6,135 nucleotides of DNA from Bacteroidota bacterium (GTDB lineage: Bacteria > Bacteroidota > Bacteroidia > Bacteroidales > UBA1556). Position 1 is the stretch's first letter, and the number at the start of each line of letters is the position of its first letter. Below the pieces are notes generated by a model. It did no database searches, was not told the DNA's origin, and was given only the letters and a program-made list of their open reading frames with translations. Positions 1-4,910 of this stretch are shown here, one piece after another. The stretch covers positions 1 through 6,135 of the forward strand of contig QMPB01000302.1 in the NCBI GenBank assembly GCA_003648395.1, in the 5' to 3' direction. Position numbers and translations under genes: made by a program.

Positions 1-594
1 AGCACATTATTTGAAACTCAGTTTAACATTGACAGTTCCAGAATTTCTGTTTATGTATATAATAACAATATAGTAGATATTCTTAGTAATTTAGAAATTA
101 ACAAAACTAATATTCTAATAAACCTAATTGATAACGAAGCTATAATAAGTGATTTTCTTCGACAGTTATACCTTTTAAAGAATGATAATGAGGACGAAAT
201 TAATTATGACATTATGGTTATGGCTAATAATATAGTTTGGGGTAAATATAAAACATTGGAAGTTAAATATCTTAATGATTTAAGATATACATATACTGTA
301 GACTATTATATTGACTATGACGATAAAGATGTGATAATTCCTTTCGAAAACAAATACTATAAAACATATTCTAGAATTCCATCAAAATTAGGATTTATTG
401 GTCATGATATAATGTGGTATTTTGGAAATGCTTTATACGACCATTGTATTAACTTTTCGGAATGTGTATATCAAATGAACTATCATACAATGCATAATAA
501 TCTCCTCTTTGAAAAAGTAAAAGTTGGACTATTTAGAAATGAGAATACAAATTTATTGCAGTATAAAAATTACAATATAATAAAGAAGAATTAG
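1..594 (+). CDS. C-terminal part of a type I periplasmic-binding-like protein (LysM-associated family), 5' end outside window
   Basis: The reading frame is open from base 1, without a stop, to TAG at 592-594, giving 197 residues of a protein whose start lies upstream. The ATG at 214 is an internal methionine, since coding sequence clearly continues before it. The fragment resembles the C-terminal lobe of the type I periplasmic-binding fold (Leu/Ile/Val-receptor-like) found in Bacteroidota proteins that often carry an N-terminal LysM domain. The recognisable part is a helix with the pattern F-x-NKYYKTY-x-x-x-PSKLGFIGHDIMWYF (fragment residues about 115-142), followed by a terminal beta strand ending LLQYKNYNIIKKN. 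In this family the fold is thought to sense or bind a ligand or peptidoglycan rather than feed a transporter. That role is family knowledge and not shown here. Any LysM domain or signal peptide would lie outside the window. The 36-residue ORF starts 2 bases after the stop. Confidence 0.7.
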   Translation, partial: STLFETQFNIDSSRISVYVYNNNIVDILSNLEINKTNILINLIDNEAIISDFLRQLYLLKNDNEDEINYDIMVMANNIVWGKYKTLEVKYLNDLRYTYTVDYYIDYDDKDVIIPFENKYYKTYSRIPSKLGFIGHDIMWYFGNALYDHCINFSECVYQMNYHTMHNNLLFEKVKVGLFRNENTNLLQYKNYNIIKKN

Positions 595-596
595 TA

Positions 597-707
597 ATGC
601 GAGGAGATAATACTATACTATTTATTATTATAGCAGTTGTATTGGGCCACTTTATTGTTGGAATTGCATACTTAATTTACAAAATTTACGGTAAGAAAAA
701 TAAATGA
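597..707 (+). CDS. 36-residue single-pass membrane microprotein
   Basis: An ATG two bases after the preceding stop opens a 36-codon frame ending in TGA at 705-707. The peptide starts MRGDNTI. It has one hydrophobic helix at about residues 7-28 (LFIIIAVVLGHFIVGIAYLI), then a short basic tail ending YGKKNK. The charge pattern suggests a single-pass inner-membrane protein with the C-terminal KKNK tail in the cytoplasm. The near-zero spacing suggests translation coupled to the upstream gene. I do not recognise the family. Support is limited to the spacing, the clean helix-plus-basic-tail design and the absence of any competing gene. It could still be a chance ORF. Confidence 0.5.
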   Translation: MRGDNTILFIIIAVVLGHFIVGIAYLIYKIYGKKNK

Positions 708-758
708 TAATGTAATCTATATATTATTTTGCATAACTAAACCAGAATAAATATAATG

Positions 759-766
759 TACCTTTG
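759..766 (+). promoter_or_regulatory. Bacteroidota-type -7 promoter element for the tat operon
   Basis: TACCTTTG matches the Bacteroidota primary-sigma -7 consensus TAnnTTTG exactly. A TTTG at 728-731 could be the -33 element, but 27 bases separate it from the -7 box, more than the usual roughly 19-21, so it is doubtful. Transcription would be expected to start near 770-774. An in-frame TTG (764-766) lies inside the motif and cannot be the tatA start. The ATG at 776 would leave almost no leader, whereas the ATG at 788 leaves about 15 bases. Confidence 0.65.
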
Positions 767-787
767 TCATATAAAATGAATATAATT

Positions 788-1027
788 ATGAGTATAAATA
801 CAATATTATTAGGAATGTTTGGCGGGCCAGAGATTCTAGTGGTTATGGTAATCGTAGTTCTACTTTTTGGTGGAAAAAAAATTCCTGAATTAATGCGAGG
901 ATTAGGAAAAGGTATGAAGGAATTTAAAGATGCTACCAAAGATATAAAGAGTGAAATAAATGACGCTACTGGAGATATTAAAAAAGAGATTAGCGATATT
1001 GATCCAACCAAAGAACTAAGAAAATAG
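788..1027 (+). CDS. tatA: Sec-independent protein translocase subunit TatA (TatA/E family)
   Basis: TatA is the pore-forming or membrane-weakening subunit of the twin-arginine translocase, which exports folded proteins across the inner membrane. The 79-residue product has the family plan. A short N-terminal transmembrane helix (about residues 13-27) starts after GGPE, with Glu15 where E. coli TatA has Gln8 and TatB has Glu8. The FGGKKIPEL hinge follows at 27-35, then an amphipathic helix beginning at about residue 36 ([14 protein letters not shown]) and a charged tail. The tail contains two adjacent 11-residue repeats (48-58 and 59-69). I chose the ATG at 788 because it gives the usual N-terminal length and sits about 15 bases after the predicted transcription start. 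The ATG at 776 is possible and would add four residues. Only 14 bases separate the stop from tatC. There is no tatB in the window, so TatA probably does both jobs, as in other TatAC systems. Confidence 0.92.
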   Translation: MSINTILLGMFGGPEILVVMVIVVLLFGGKKIPELMRGLGKGMKEFKDATKDIKSEINDATGDIKKEISDIDPTKELRK

Positions 1028-1041
1028 GCACTACATTTATT

Positions 1042-1893
1042 ATGAGTAATAAGAATTTAACTAAGCCACAAAATACTGAATTAGCAGAAGTACGTAAAGA
1101 TACTGATATGAGCTTCTGGGATCATTTAGATATACTACGATTTTCTATGATGAGGTCTTTTGCTGTAGTATTTATTTTAGCAATTATAGCTTTTTATTTT
1201 ACCGATTTTGTATACTCTCAGATAATACTAGGCCCCAAAAACCCTGATTTTATTACTAATCAGCTATTTTGCGACTTAGGAAATATAATTGGAGCTCCAA
1301 GTTTATGTATCAACCAAGGTGATTTCAAACTCAATAACTTTGAAATGGCAGGGCAATTTAAAAGTAATTTACTTATTGCTCTTGTTGCAGGCATAATAGT
1401 AGCAATGCCATATATCCTTACCGAAATGTGGTATTTTATCAGACCCGCATTATCTATAAAGGAGCGAAAAGGTGTTAGAGGCTTTATTTTTGTTACTAAC
1501 TTTTTATTCATTACAGGTATTTCTTTTGGCTATTTCTTGATTGCACCTTTAGCAATTAACTTTCTAGTTTCGTGGACATTGAGCCCAGATATAGAAAACA
1601 CCTTAAGATTGGGGTCTTATATTAGCATGGTAGTAATGATATCCTTAAGTACAGGAATAGTTTTTCAACTGCCAGTTCTTATATATTTCTTAGCACGAAT
1701 GGGAATTGTAACCGCTATTCTACTAAAAACATATAGAAAACATGCTATTGTAGCGTTCTTTCTACTTTCAGCATTAATAACACCTCCAGATGTTTTTAGT
1801 CAATTTTTAGTAGCACTTCCTTTGATTTTCTTATACGAAATCAGTATTAAAATCGCAAAACGCGTTGAGAAGAAAAGGATTCAAGAATTATAG
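1042..1893 (+). CDS. tatC: Sec-independent protein translocase subunit TatC
   Basis: TatC is the multi-spanning receptor that recognises twin-arginine signal peptides. At 283 residues it is slightly longer than E. coli TatC (258), because of a roughly 20-residue hydrophilic N-terminal extension and a longer first periplasmic loop. Family landmarks are MSFWDHLDILR (23-33) before helix 1, AMPYILTEMWYFIRPAL (121-137), Glu141 in the KER motif (equivalent to E. coli Glu103, part of the signal-peptide site) and LITPPDVFSQ with Asp250 (equivalent to E. coli Asp211). Six membrane helices can be placed at about 39-58, 107-127, 146-171, 187-212, 216-245 and 250-267. At the position of E. coli Glu15 there is Ile31, with an Asp one residue earlier. 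The first periplasmic loop contains Cys77 and Cys89. The gene lies 14 bases after tatA and shares its promoter. No Shine-Dalgarno sequence precedes it. Confidence 0.95.
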   Translation: MSNKNLTKPQNTELAEVRKDTDMSFWDHLDILRFSMMRSFAVVFILAIIAFYFTDFVYSQIILGPKNPDFITNQLFCDLGNIIGAPSLCINQGDFKLNNFEMAGQFKSNLLIALVAGIIVAMPYILTEMWYFIRPALSIKERKGVRGFIFVTNFLFITGISFGYFLIAPLAINFLVSWTLSPDIENTLRLGSYISMVVMISLSTGIVFQLPVLIYFLARMGIVTAILLKTYRKHAIVAFFLLSALITPPDVFSQFLVALPLIFLYEISIKIAKRVEKKRIQEL

Positions 1894-1940
1894 TTTTATT
1901 ACTATAGAAGATTATTTATTAATAATAAAAGTACTTTATT

Positions 1941-3359
1941 ATGCAAGTAGAAAACCAAACAACTAAGCAAAAAGCCGTACATATAAACATTGTTGATAAT
2001 GTATATGGCAGCATTGCCGAAATTGGTGGAGGACAAGAAGTAGCTAGAGCTTTTTTTCAGGCAGGTGGTGCTTCTGGCACCGTTGCTAAAAGTATTTCGG
2101 CATACGATAAAACATTCTCTGATTACTATTATAATAATAATAAACCCGGGAGATATGTTGCTGAAGATAGGGTTACAAAGATGCTTCAGAATGAATATTC
2201 TGATTTACAAAATGTTATCTCTGAAAATAAAGACTGTGAAACAAAGTTTTTCTCATTTGCCGATACTGTCGAAACGCTAAACTATCATAAGGATAATAAA
2301 CCACATGGTTGGATGGGAGTTCGATTTCAGGGAAGTAATAGAGCAGAACCCAATGAGGTGAAAATTCATTTCAACTTACTAGAAAATGATGGCAATCTTC
2401 AACAATACACTCTTGGCAGCTTAGGAATAAATCTTATTTATGCATGTATCCATTATCATACTACTCCAAATACTTTCTTAAAATCACTTATGGACAATCT
2501 TGATTCTGACAGAATTGAAATTGATTTGATTAATATGGAAGGTCCTGATCTTGATTATGTAGATAATCGACTTTTAGGAGTTCAGATGGTGAAGAACGGA
2601 ATGACTAATGCTGTAATGTTCGATAAAGATGGCAACATTAATCGCCCAGGAGATATGCTTTACAAAAAAGACGTAGTTGTCATTAGAGGTAGCTTCAGAC
2701 CAATTACTTATGTGGGTTTTGATATGATTAAAACTGCCATAAGAATGCTAAAACGAGAGGGTGATTATAAGAAAGAAAACTCCATAGTTCTTTGCGAAAT
2801 TACAATGAGAAACTTAATGGCCAGTGGCGAACTTGATGAAAGAGATTTCTTAGCAAGAGTTAATATCTTAAATGGGATGAACCAAAATGTAATGATCTCA
2901 AACTATAGTTATTTCTATCGTTTATCAGAATATTTTAATAGTTTTAATATTAATAAGCTAAGGCTTGTAATTGGTATACCTACCCTACTTAACCTTGTGC
3001 AAGATAAGTTTTATAAAGATCTGCAAGGCGGAACTCTTGAAGCATTTGGAAGACTTTTTGCTCGTAATGTAAAACTATATGTCTACCCTTTATTAAAGAA
3101 TAAAAGATTACAAACAGGGAAACTTCTTAATGTAGACGAAGGTATTTTCTATTTGTATCAGCACTTGCTCAATAACGATAAAATTGTTGATATGGATAAT
3201 ATGAATAGAGCTTGGCAGGGCATATTTGCCCGCAATGTTCTTAATATGATTAAGAATGGTGAAGAAGGTTGGGAAGAGAAAACACCTAGATTTGTTTCAA
3301 ACTATATTATTAATAACAAACTTTTTGGGTATTATAAAAAAGAAACTAACAATAAATGA
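1941..3359 (+). CDS. Conserved cytosolic protein of unknown function (family often mislabelled nicotinate-nucleotide adenylyltransferase or TonB-dependent receptor)
   Basis: The product is a 472-residue soluble protein with no signal peptide or membrane helix. It belongs to a widespread family that I recognise by its conserved blocks: VYGSIAEIGGGQEVARAFF (21-39), QAGGASGTVAKSISAYD (40-56), GRYVAEDRV (70-78), FFSFADTVE (103-111), HGWMGVRFQ (122-130), LGSLGINLIYACIHYH, DRIEIDLINMEGPD, a VDNRLLGVQMVKNGMTNAVMF region, and in the C-terminal half NGMNQNVMISNYSYFYRL and LEAFGRLFARNVKLYVYPLL. From memory, relatives in databases carry the names nicotinic-acid-mononucleotide adenylyltransferase or TonB-dependent receptor. 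I see neither the (H/T)xGH and ISSTxxR nucleotidyltransferase motifs nor a signal peptide, plug or barrel, so neither name is supported. The ATG at 1941 begins directly before the conserved region. The gene lies 47 bases after tatC with no visible promoter or terminator between. Its TGA overlaps the next ATG. Confidence 0.75.
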   Translation: MQVENQTTKQKAVHINIVDNVYGSIAEIGGGQEVARAFFQAGGASGTVAKSISAYDKTFSDYYYNNNKPGRYVAEDRVTKMLQNEYSDLQNVISENKDCETKFFSFADTVETLNYHKDNKPHGWMGVRFQGSNRAEPNEVKIHFNLLENDGNLQQYTLGSLGINLIYACIHYHTTPNTFLKSLMDNLDSDRIEIDLINMEGPDLDYVDNRLLGVQMVKNGMTNAVMFDKDGNINRPGDMLYKKDVVVIRGSFRPITYVGFDMIKTAIRMLKREGDYKKENSIVLCEITMRNLMASGELDERDFLARVNILNGMNQNVMISNYSYFYRLSEYFNSFNINKLRLVIGIPTLLNLVQDKFYKDLQGGTLEAFGRLFARNVKLYVYPLLKNKRLQTGKLLNVDEGIFYLYQHLLNNDKIVDMDNMNRAWQGIFARNVLNMIKNGEEGWEEKTPRFVSNYIINNKLFGYYKKETNNK

Positions 3360-4033
3360 ATCGCAGAAAATTAATAAGCATTTTAGGTTTTATATTAATA
3401 TTATTATCAAGTTGTCAAAAAGAACCTACGGCATCATTTAGTGTTTCAGATTCTAATATTAGAACTAACGACACTGTTTATTTTACAAACACATCTACCG
3501 ATGGGTTTAGTTATTTATGGGATTTTGGAGACGGAAGTACTTCAAATACAAGAAATCCATTTCATATTTATAGTGAAGATAACTCCTATAATGTTTCTCT
3601 AACTGCCATGTCGGCAAATGAAAATAAAACAGATAAAGCAACACAACTAATAACCGTAGCACATCAAACTGATTTATTATTTCATGTAGTATATTATGGC
3701 ACCTCCACTTTAGTTAATAATTGCTATGTTAGGATATACACTAATAAAGATGACTATACTACTGGCAACAACCGAGTTGGAATTGATACAACTGATAATT
3801 CGGGAATAGCACGATTTAATGGATTAGAACCAATTAAGTATTATGTATCTGCCTTTAGATTTAGTGATAATGGATCTGGTTATTGGTCAAATACTAATCT
3901 TGCATATGTTACTAGCACATTAGAAAAAAATAAATTAAACCAATATGTTCTATATGTTGCACATATTTATAAGAACAAAGGACGTAATGAGCTGATAATA
4001 AAAGGTATTAGCCCTATACTACCTTCCATCTAG
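3356..4033 (+). CDS. PKD-domain lipoprotein with C-terminal beta-sandwich domain
   Basis: The product is a 225-residue predicted lipoprotein. The N-terminus has a basic start (MNRRK), a hydrophobic stretch and the lipobox LSSC with the acylated cysteine at residue 20. The mature protein begins CQKEPTASF and carries a PKD (polycystic-kidney-disease) Ig-like domain at about 24-103, marked by YLWDFGDGSTS (53-63) and the later NPFHIYS and YNVSLTA strands. Residues about 108-205 look like a second beta-sandwich of the carboxypeptidase-regulatory or CNA-B type, with VRIYTNKDDY, TTDNSGIARFNGLEPIKYYV and a terminal strand. These domains are structural or binding modules with no catalytic residues, so the protein probably sits in the periplasm or outer membrane. 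Its ATG overlaps the stop of the previous gene (ATGA at 3356-3359), indicating translational coupling. Specific function is not determinable. Confidence 0.85.
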   Translation: MNRRKLISILGFILILLSSCQKEPTASFSVSDSNIRTNDTVYFTNTSTDGFSYLWDFGDGSTSNTRNPFHIYSEDNSYNVSLTAMSANENKTDKATQLITVAHQTDLLFHVVYYGTSTLVNNCYVRIYTNKDDYTTGNNRVGIDTTDNSGIARFNGLEPIKYYVSAFRFSDNGSGYWSNTNLAYVTSTLEKNKLNQYVLYVAHIYKNKGRNELIIKGISPILPSI

Positions 4034-4075
4034 ACACTGTTTATTAACGCTATAGGTAGTTTATTTTTATGCAAA

Positions 4076-4119
4076 AAATACCTAATAAATACCTAATCCT
4101 ACTTATAAAAATACCTAAG
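4076..4119 (+). repeat. Phased 11-base direct repeats AAATACCTAAT (three copies in four registers)
   Basis: AAATACCTAAT occurs at 4076-4086 and again immediately at 4087-4097. After one 11-base register without a clear match (4098-4108), a third copy, AAATACCTAAG, lies at 4109-4119. All copies are therefore in the same 11-base phase, about one turn of the DNA helix, so the same face is presented each time. An inverted copy of the core (ATAGGTA, reverse complement TACCTAT) lies at 4052-4058. The array ends 8 bases before the -7 element at 4128, so the third copy falls within the promoter spacer. This is the layout of transcription-factor operators. The factor is unknown. Confidence 0.6.
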
Positions 4120-4127
4120 TTATTTTG

Positions 4128-4135
4128 TAATTTTG
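4128..4135 (+). promoter_or_regulatory. Bacteroidota-type -7 promoter element for a short transcript
   Basis: TAATTTTG is an exact match to TAnnTTTG. No TTTG or TTG lies in the expected -33 window around 4102-4108, so activation by a protein bound to the neighbouring 11-base repeats is plausible. The predicted start site is near 4140, only about 30 bases before the terminator hairpin. Confidence 0.5.
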
Positions 4136-4139
4136 CCAT

Positions 4140-4210
4140 GTTCAAAAAAAAATATCAATATATATTCAAGAAAAGAGTTTGTCTCACCTAAGATAAACTC
4201 TTTTTCTTTT
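4140..4210 (+). ncRNA. Candidate small RNA of about 70 nt
   Basis: The interval runs from the expected start site of the -7 element at 4128-4135 to the end of the T-rich tract of the intrinsic terminator. The RNA would have an A-rich, unstructured 5' part including nine consecutive A residues, and a long 3' hairpin. I do not recognise a known RNA family. The hairpin could alternatively be the terminator of the tat operon, whose last stop codon lies 138 bases upstream. The 5' end is inferred to within a few bases only. Confidence 0.35.
4171..4210 (+). terminator. Strong intrinsic terminator
   Basis: AAAAGAGTTTGTCT (4171-4184) pairs with AGATAAACTCTTTT (4191-4204), giving a 14-bp stem with a single G-T wobble and the 6-base loop CACCTA. 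A tail continues as TCTTTT to 4210. It would end transcripts from the tat operon, the candidate small RNA, or both, and isolates the gene starting at 4260. Confidence 0.8.
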
Positions 4211-4233
4211 ATAATAGAATAGTTCAAATATAT

Positions 4234-4241
4234 TATATTTG
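4234..4241 (+). promoter_or_regulatory. Bacteroidota-type -7 promoter element for the DUF3267 gene
   Basis: TATATTTG matches TAnnTTTG exactly and lies 18 bases upstream of the ATG at 4260, predicting a leader of roughly 12 bases. No good -33 TTTG is visible. An in-frame TTG at 4239-4241 is part of this motif and so is not the translation start. Confidence 0.6.
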
Positions 4242-4259
4242 TTAATTCAAATATACACT

Positions 4260-4877
4260 ATGAAAACAATTATCAATAATACTGACGAAAAAGGTAGATT
4301 AATTACTATTGACATAGTAAAGGCAAATATATATGCAATATTAAGTTTAATCCCTATTATTATTATTTTTGGTTTACCTTTCTTTATTATATGGAAAGAT
4401 AAATACAGCTTAACAAATATATCCACTTATATACATAGCATAGGAGCTTCAGGTATAGCAACAATTTCAATAAAGCTTATTATCGTAACATTATTAGGAG
4501 TGGTTATACATGAATTGATCCATGGAATTACATGGTCCTTTTACACAAAAAAAGGATGGAAATCTATAAATTTTGGTTTTATATGGCAAATGCTTACACC
4601 TTACTGCCATTGTTCCGAGCCCCTAACAGTAAAGCATTATATTTTGGGCTCAGTAATGCCTGGAATTATATTAGGGCAGATTCCTGCATTAGTAGCAATA
4701 CAAAATGGTAATATTTTTTTATTACTATTTGGAATCTTCTTTAGTATTGCTGCAGTGGGAGATTATATGATAGTATTTCTTTTACGAAATGAGGCTAGTG
4801 ATTCATTAATACTAGACCATGAAACAGAAGTCGGTTGTTGGCTTTTAGAAGATAATTCCAAAAAAAAAGATGGTTAA
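4260..4877 (+). CDS. DUF3267-type putative membrane zinc metalloprotease
   Basis: The product is a 205-residue membrane protein with the zincin signature VVIHELIHGITW. His84, Glu85 and His88 form HExxH inside or beside a membrane helix (about 73-92). Other helices fall at about 24-45, 127-155 and 156-175. Further conserved blocks are LTPYCHCSEPLTVKHY (112-127), a loop rich in potential metal-binding Cys/His, then GSVMPGIILG, and GDYMIVFLLRN, where Asp168 is a candidate third zinc ligand. This matches the DUF3267 family, named a putative zincin peptidase; its substrates are unknown. I chose the ATG at 4260 because the only upstream in-frame candidate, a TTG, lies within the promoter motif. The gene is monocistronic, with a terminator on each side, and converges on the minus-strand gene. 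The C-terminal tail is polar (about 176-205). Confidence 0.8.
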   Translation: MKTIINNTDEKGRLITIDIVKANIYAILSLIPIIIIFGLPFFIIWKDKYSLTNISTYIHSIGASGIATISIKLIIVTLLGVVIHELIHGITWSFYTKKGWKSINFGFIWQMLTPYCHCSEPLTVKHYILGSVMPGIILGQIPALVAIQNGNIFLLLFGIFFSIAAVGDYMIVFLLRNEASDSLILDHETEVGCWLLEDNSKKKDG

Positions 4878-4893
4878 AACCATCATTTATTTT
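4861..4893. terminator. Bidirectional terminator between convergent genes
   Basis: GATGGT (4869-4874) pairs with ACCATC (4879-4884) around the 4-base loop TAAA. The stem is preceded by eight A residues (4861-4868) and followed by ATTTATTTT (4885-4893), so a T-rich tract follows it on either strand. The left arm overlaps the end of the DUF3267 gene, whose TAA is at 4875-4877. The minus-strand gene stops 27 bases to the right. Confidence 0.7.
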
Positions 4894-4910
4894 ATAATAT
4901 AAGTTAATAT

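Larger units (their letters stand above)
4034..4259 (+). other. Structured intergenic region with repeats, two promoters and a terminator
   Basis: This 226-base gap contains no convincing gene. In order it holds an inverted TACCTA word (4052-4058), phased 11-base repeats (4076-4119), a perfect -7 element (4128-4135), a 9-base A run (4144-4152), a 14-bp hairpin followed by a T-rich tract (4171-4210), and a second -7 element (4234-4241) serving the next gene. The component sites are listed separately. Confidence 0.75.

Noticed and set aside
724..1011. Minus-strand ORF of 95 codons opposite tatA
   Set aside because: It is fully antisense to a clear tatA gene and the peptide is low-complexity hydrophobic/serine-rich. 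It is a by-product of the tatA codons.
1260..1511. Minus-strand ORF of 83 codons opposite tatC
   Set aside because: It lies inside the strongly conserved tatC coding region and has no promoter or family resemblance.
1894..1940. Possible terminator between tatC and the next gene
   Set aside because: Only short A/T-only pairings are present, typical of such AT-rich spacers. I see no stable stem and treat the genes as one operon.
2065..2280. Plus-strand ORF of 71 codons in another frame of the 1941-3359 gene
   Set aside because: The overlapping frame encodes conserved family blocks, and the alternative peptide looks random.
1941..3359. Naming the gene nicotinate-nucleotide adenylyltransferase or TonB-dependent receptor
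   Set aside because: The required motifs and export signals are not visible, so the gene is left without a functional name.
3256..3441. Plus-strand ORF of 61 codons spanning the junction of the unknown gene and the lipoprotein
   Set aside because: It overlaps two well-supported frames with a normal ATGA junction and has no features of its own.
4018..4060. ACTACCT / AGGTAGT inverted repeat straddling the lipoprotein stop codon, followed by TTATTTTTAT
   Set aside because: A 7-bp stem with a loop of about 29 bases is a poor terminator. The right arm is better explained as an inverted copy of the TACCTA word. The hairpin at 4171-4210 is much stronger.
4076..4119. CRISPR-like or satellite array
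   Set aside because: The repeat is 11 bases with no spacers of CRISPR length and there are only three copies beside a promoter. An operator array is the simpler reading.
4138..4191. 17-codon ORF (MFKKKYQYIFKKRVCLT) inside the candidate small RNA
   Set aside because: Its ATG lies at or before the predicted transcription start, and its end runs into the terminator stem. Coding is not excluded but nothing supports it.
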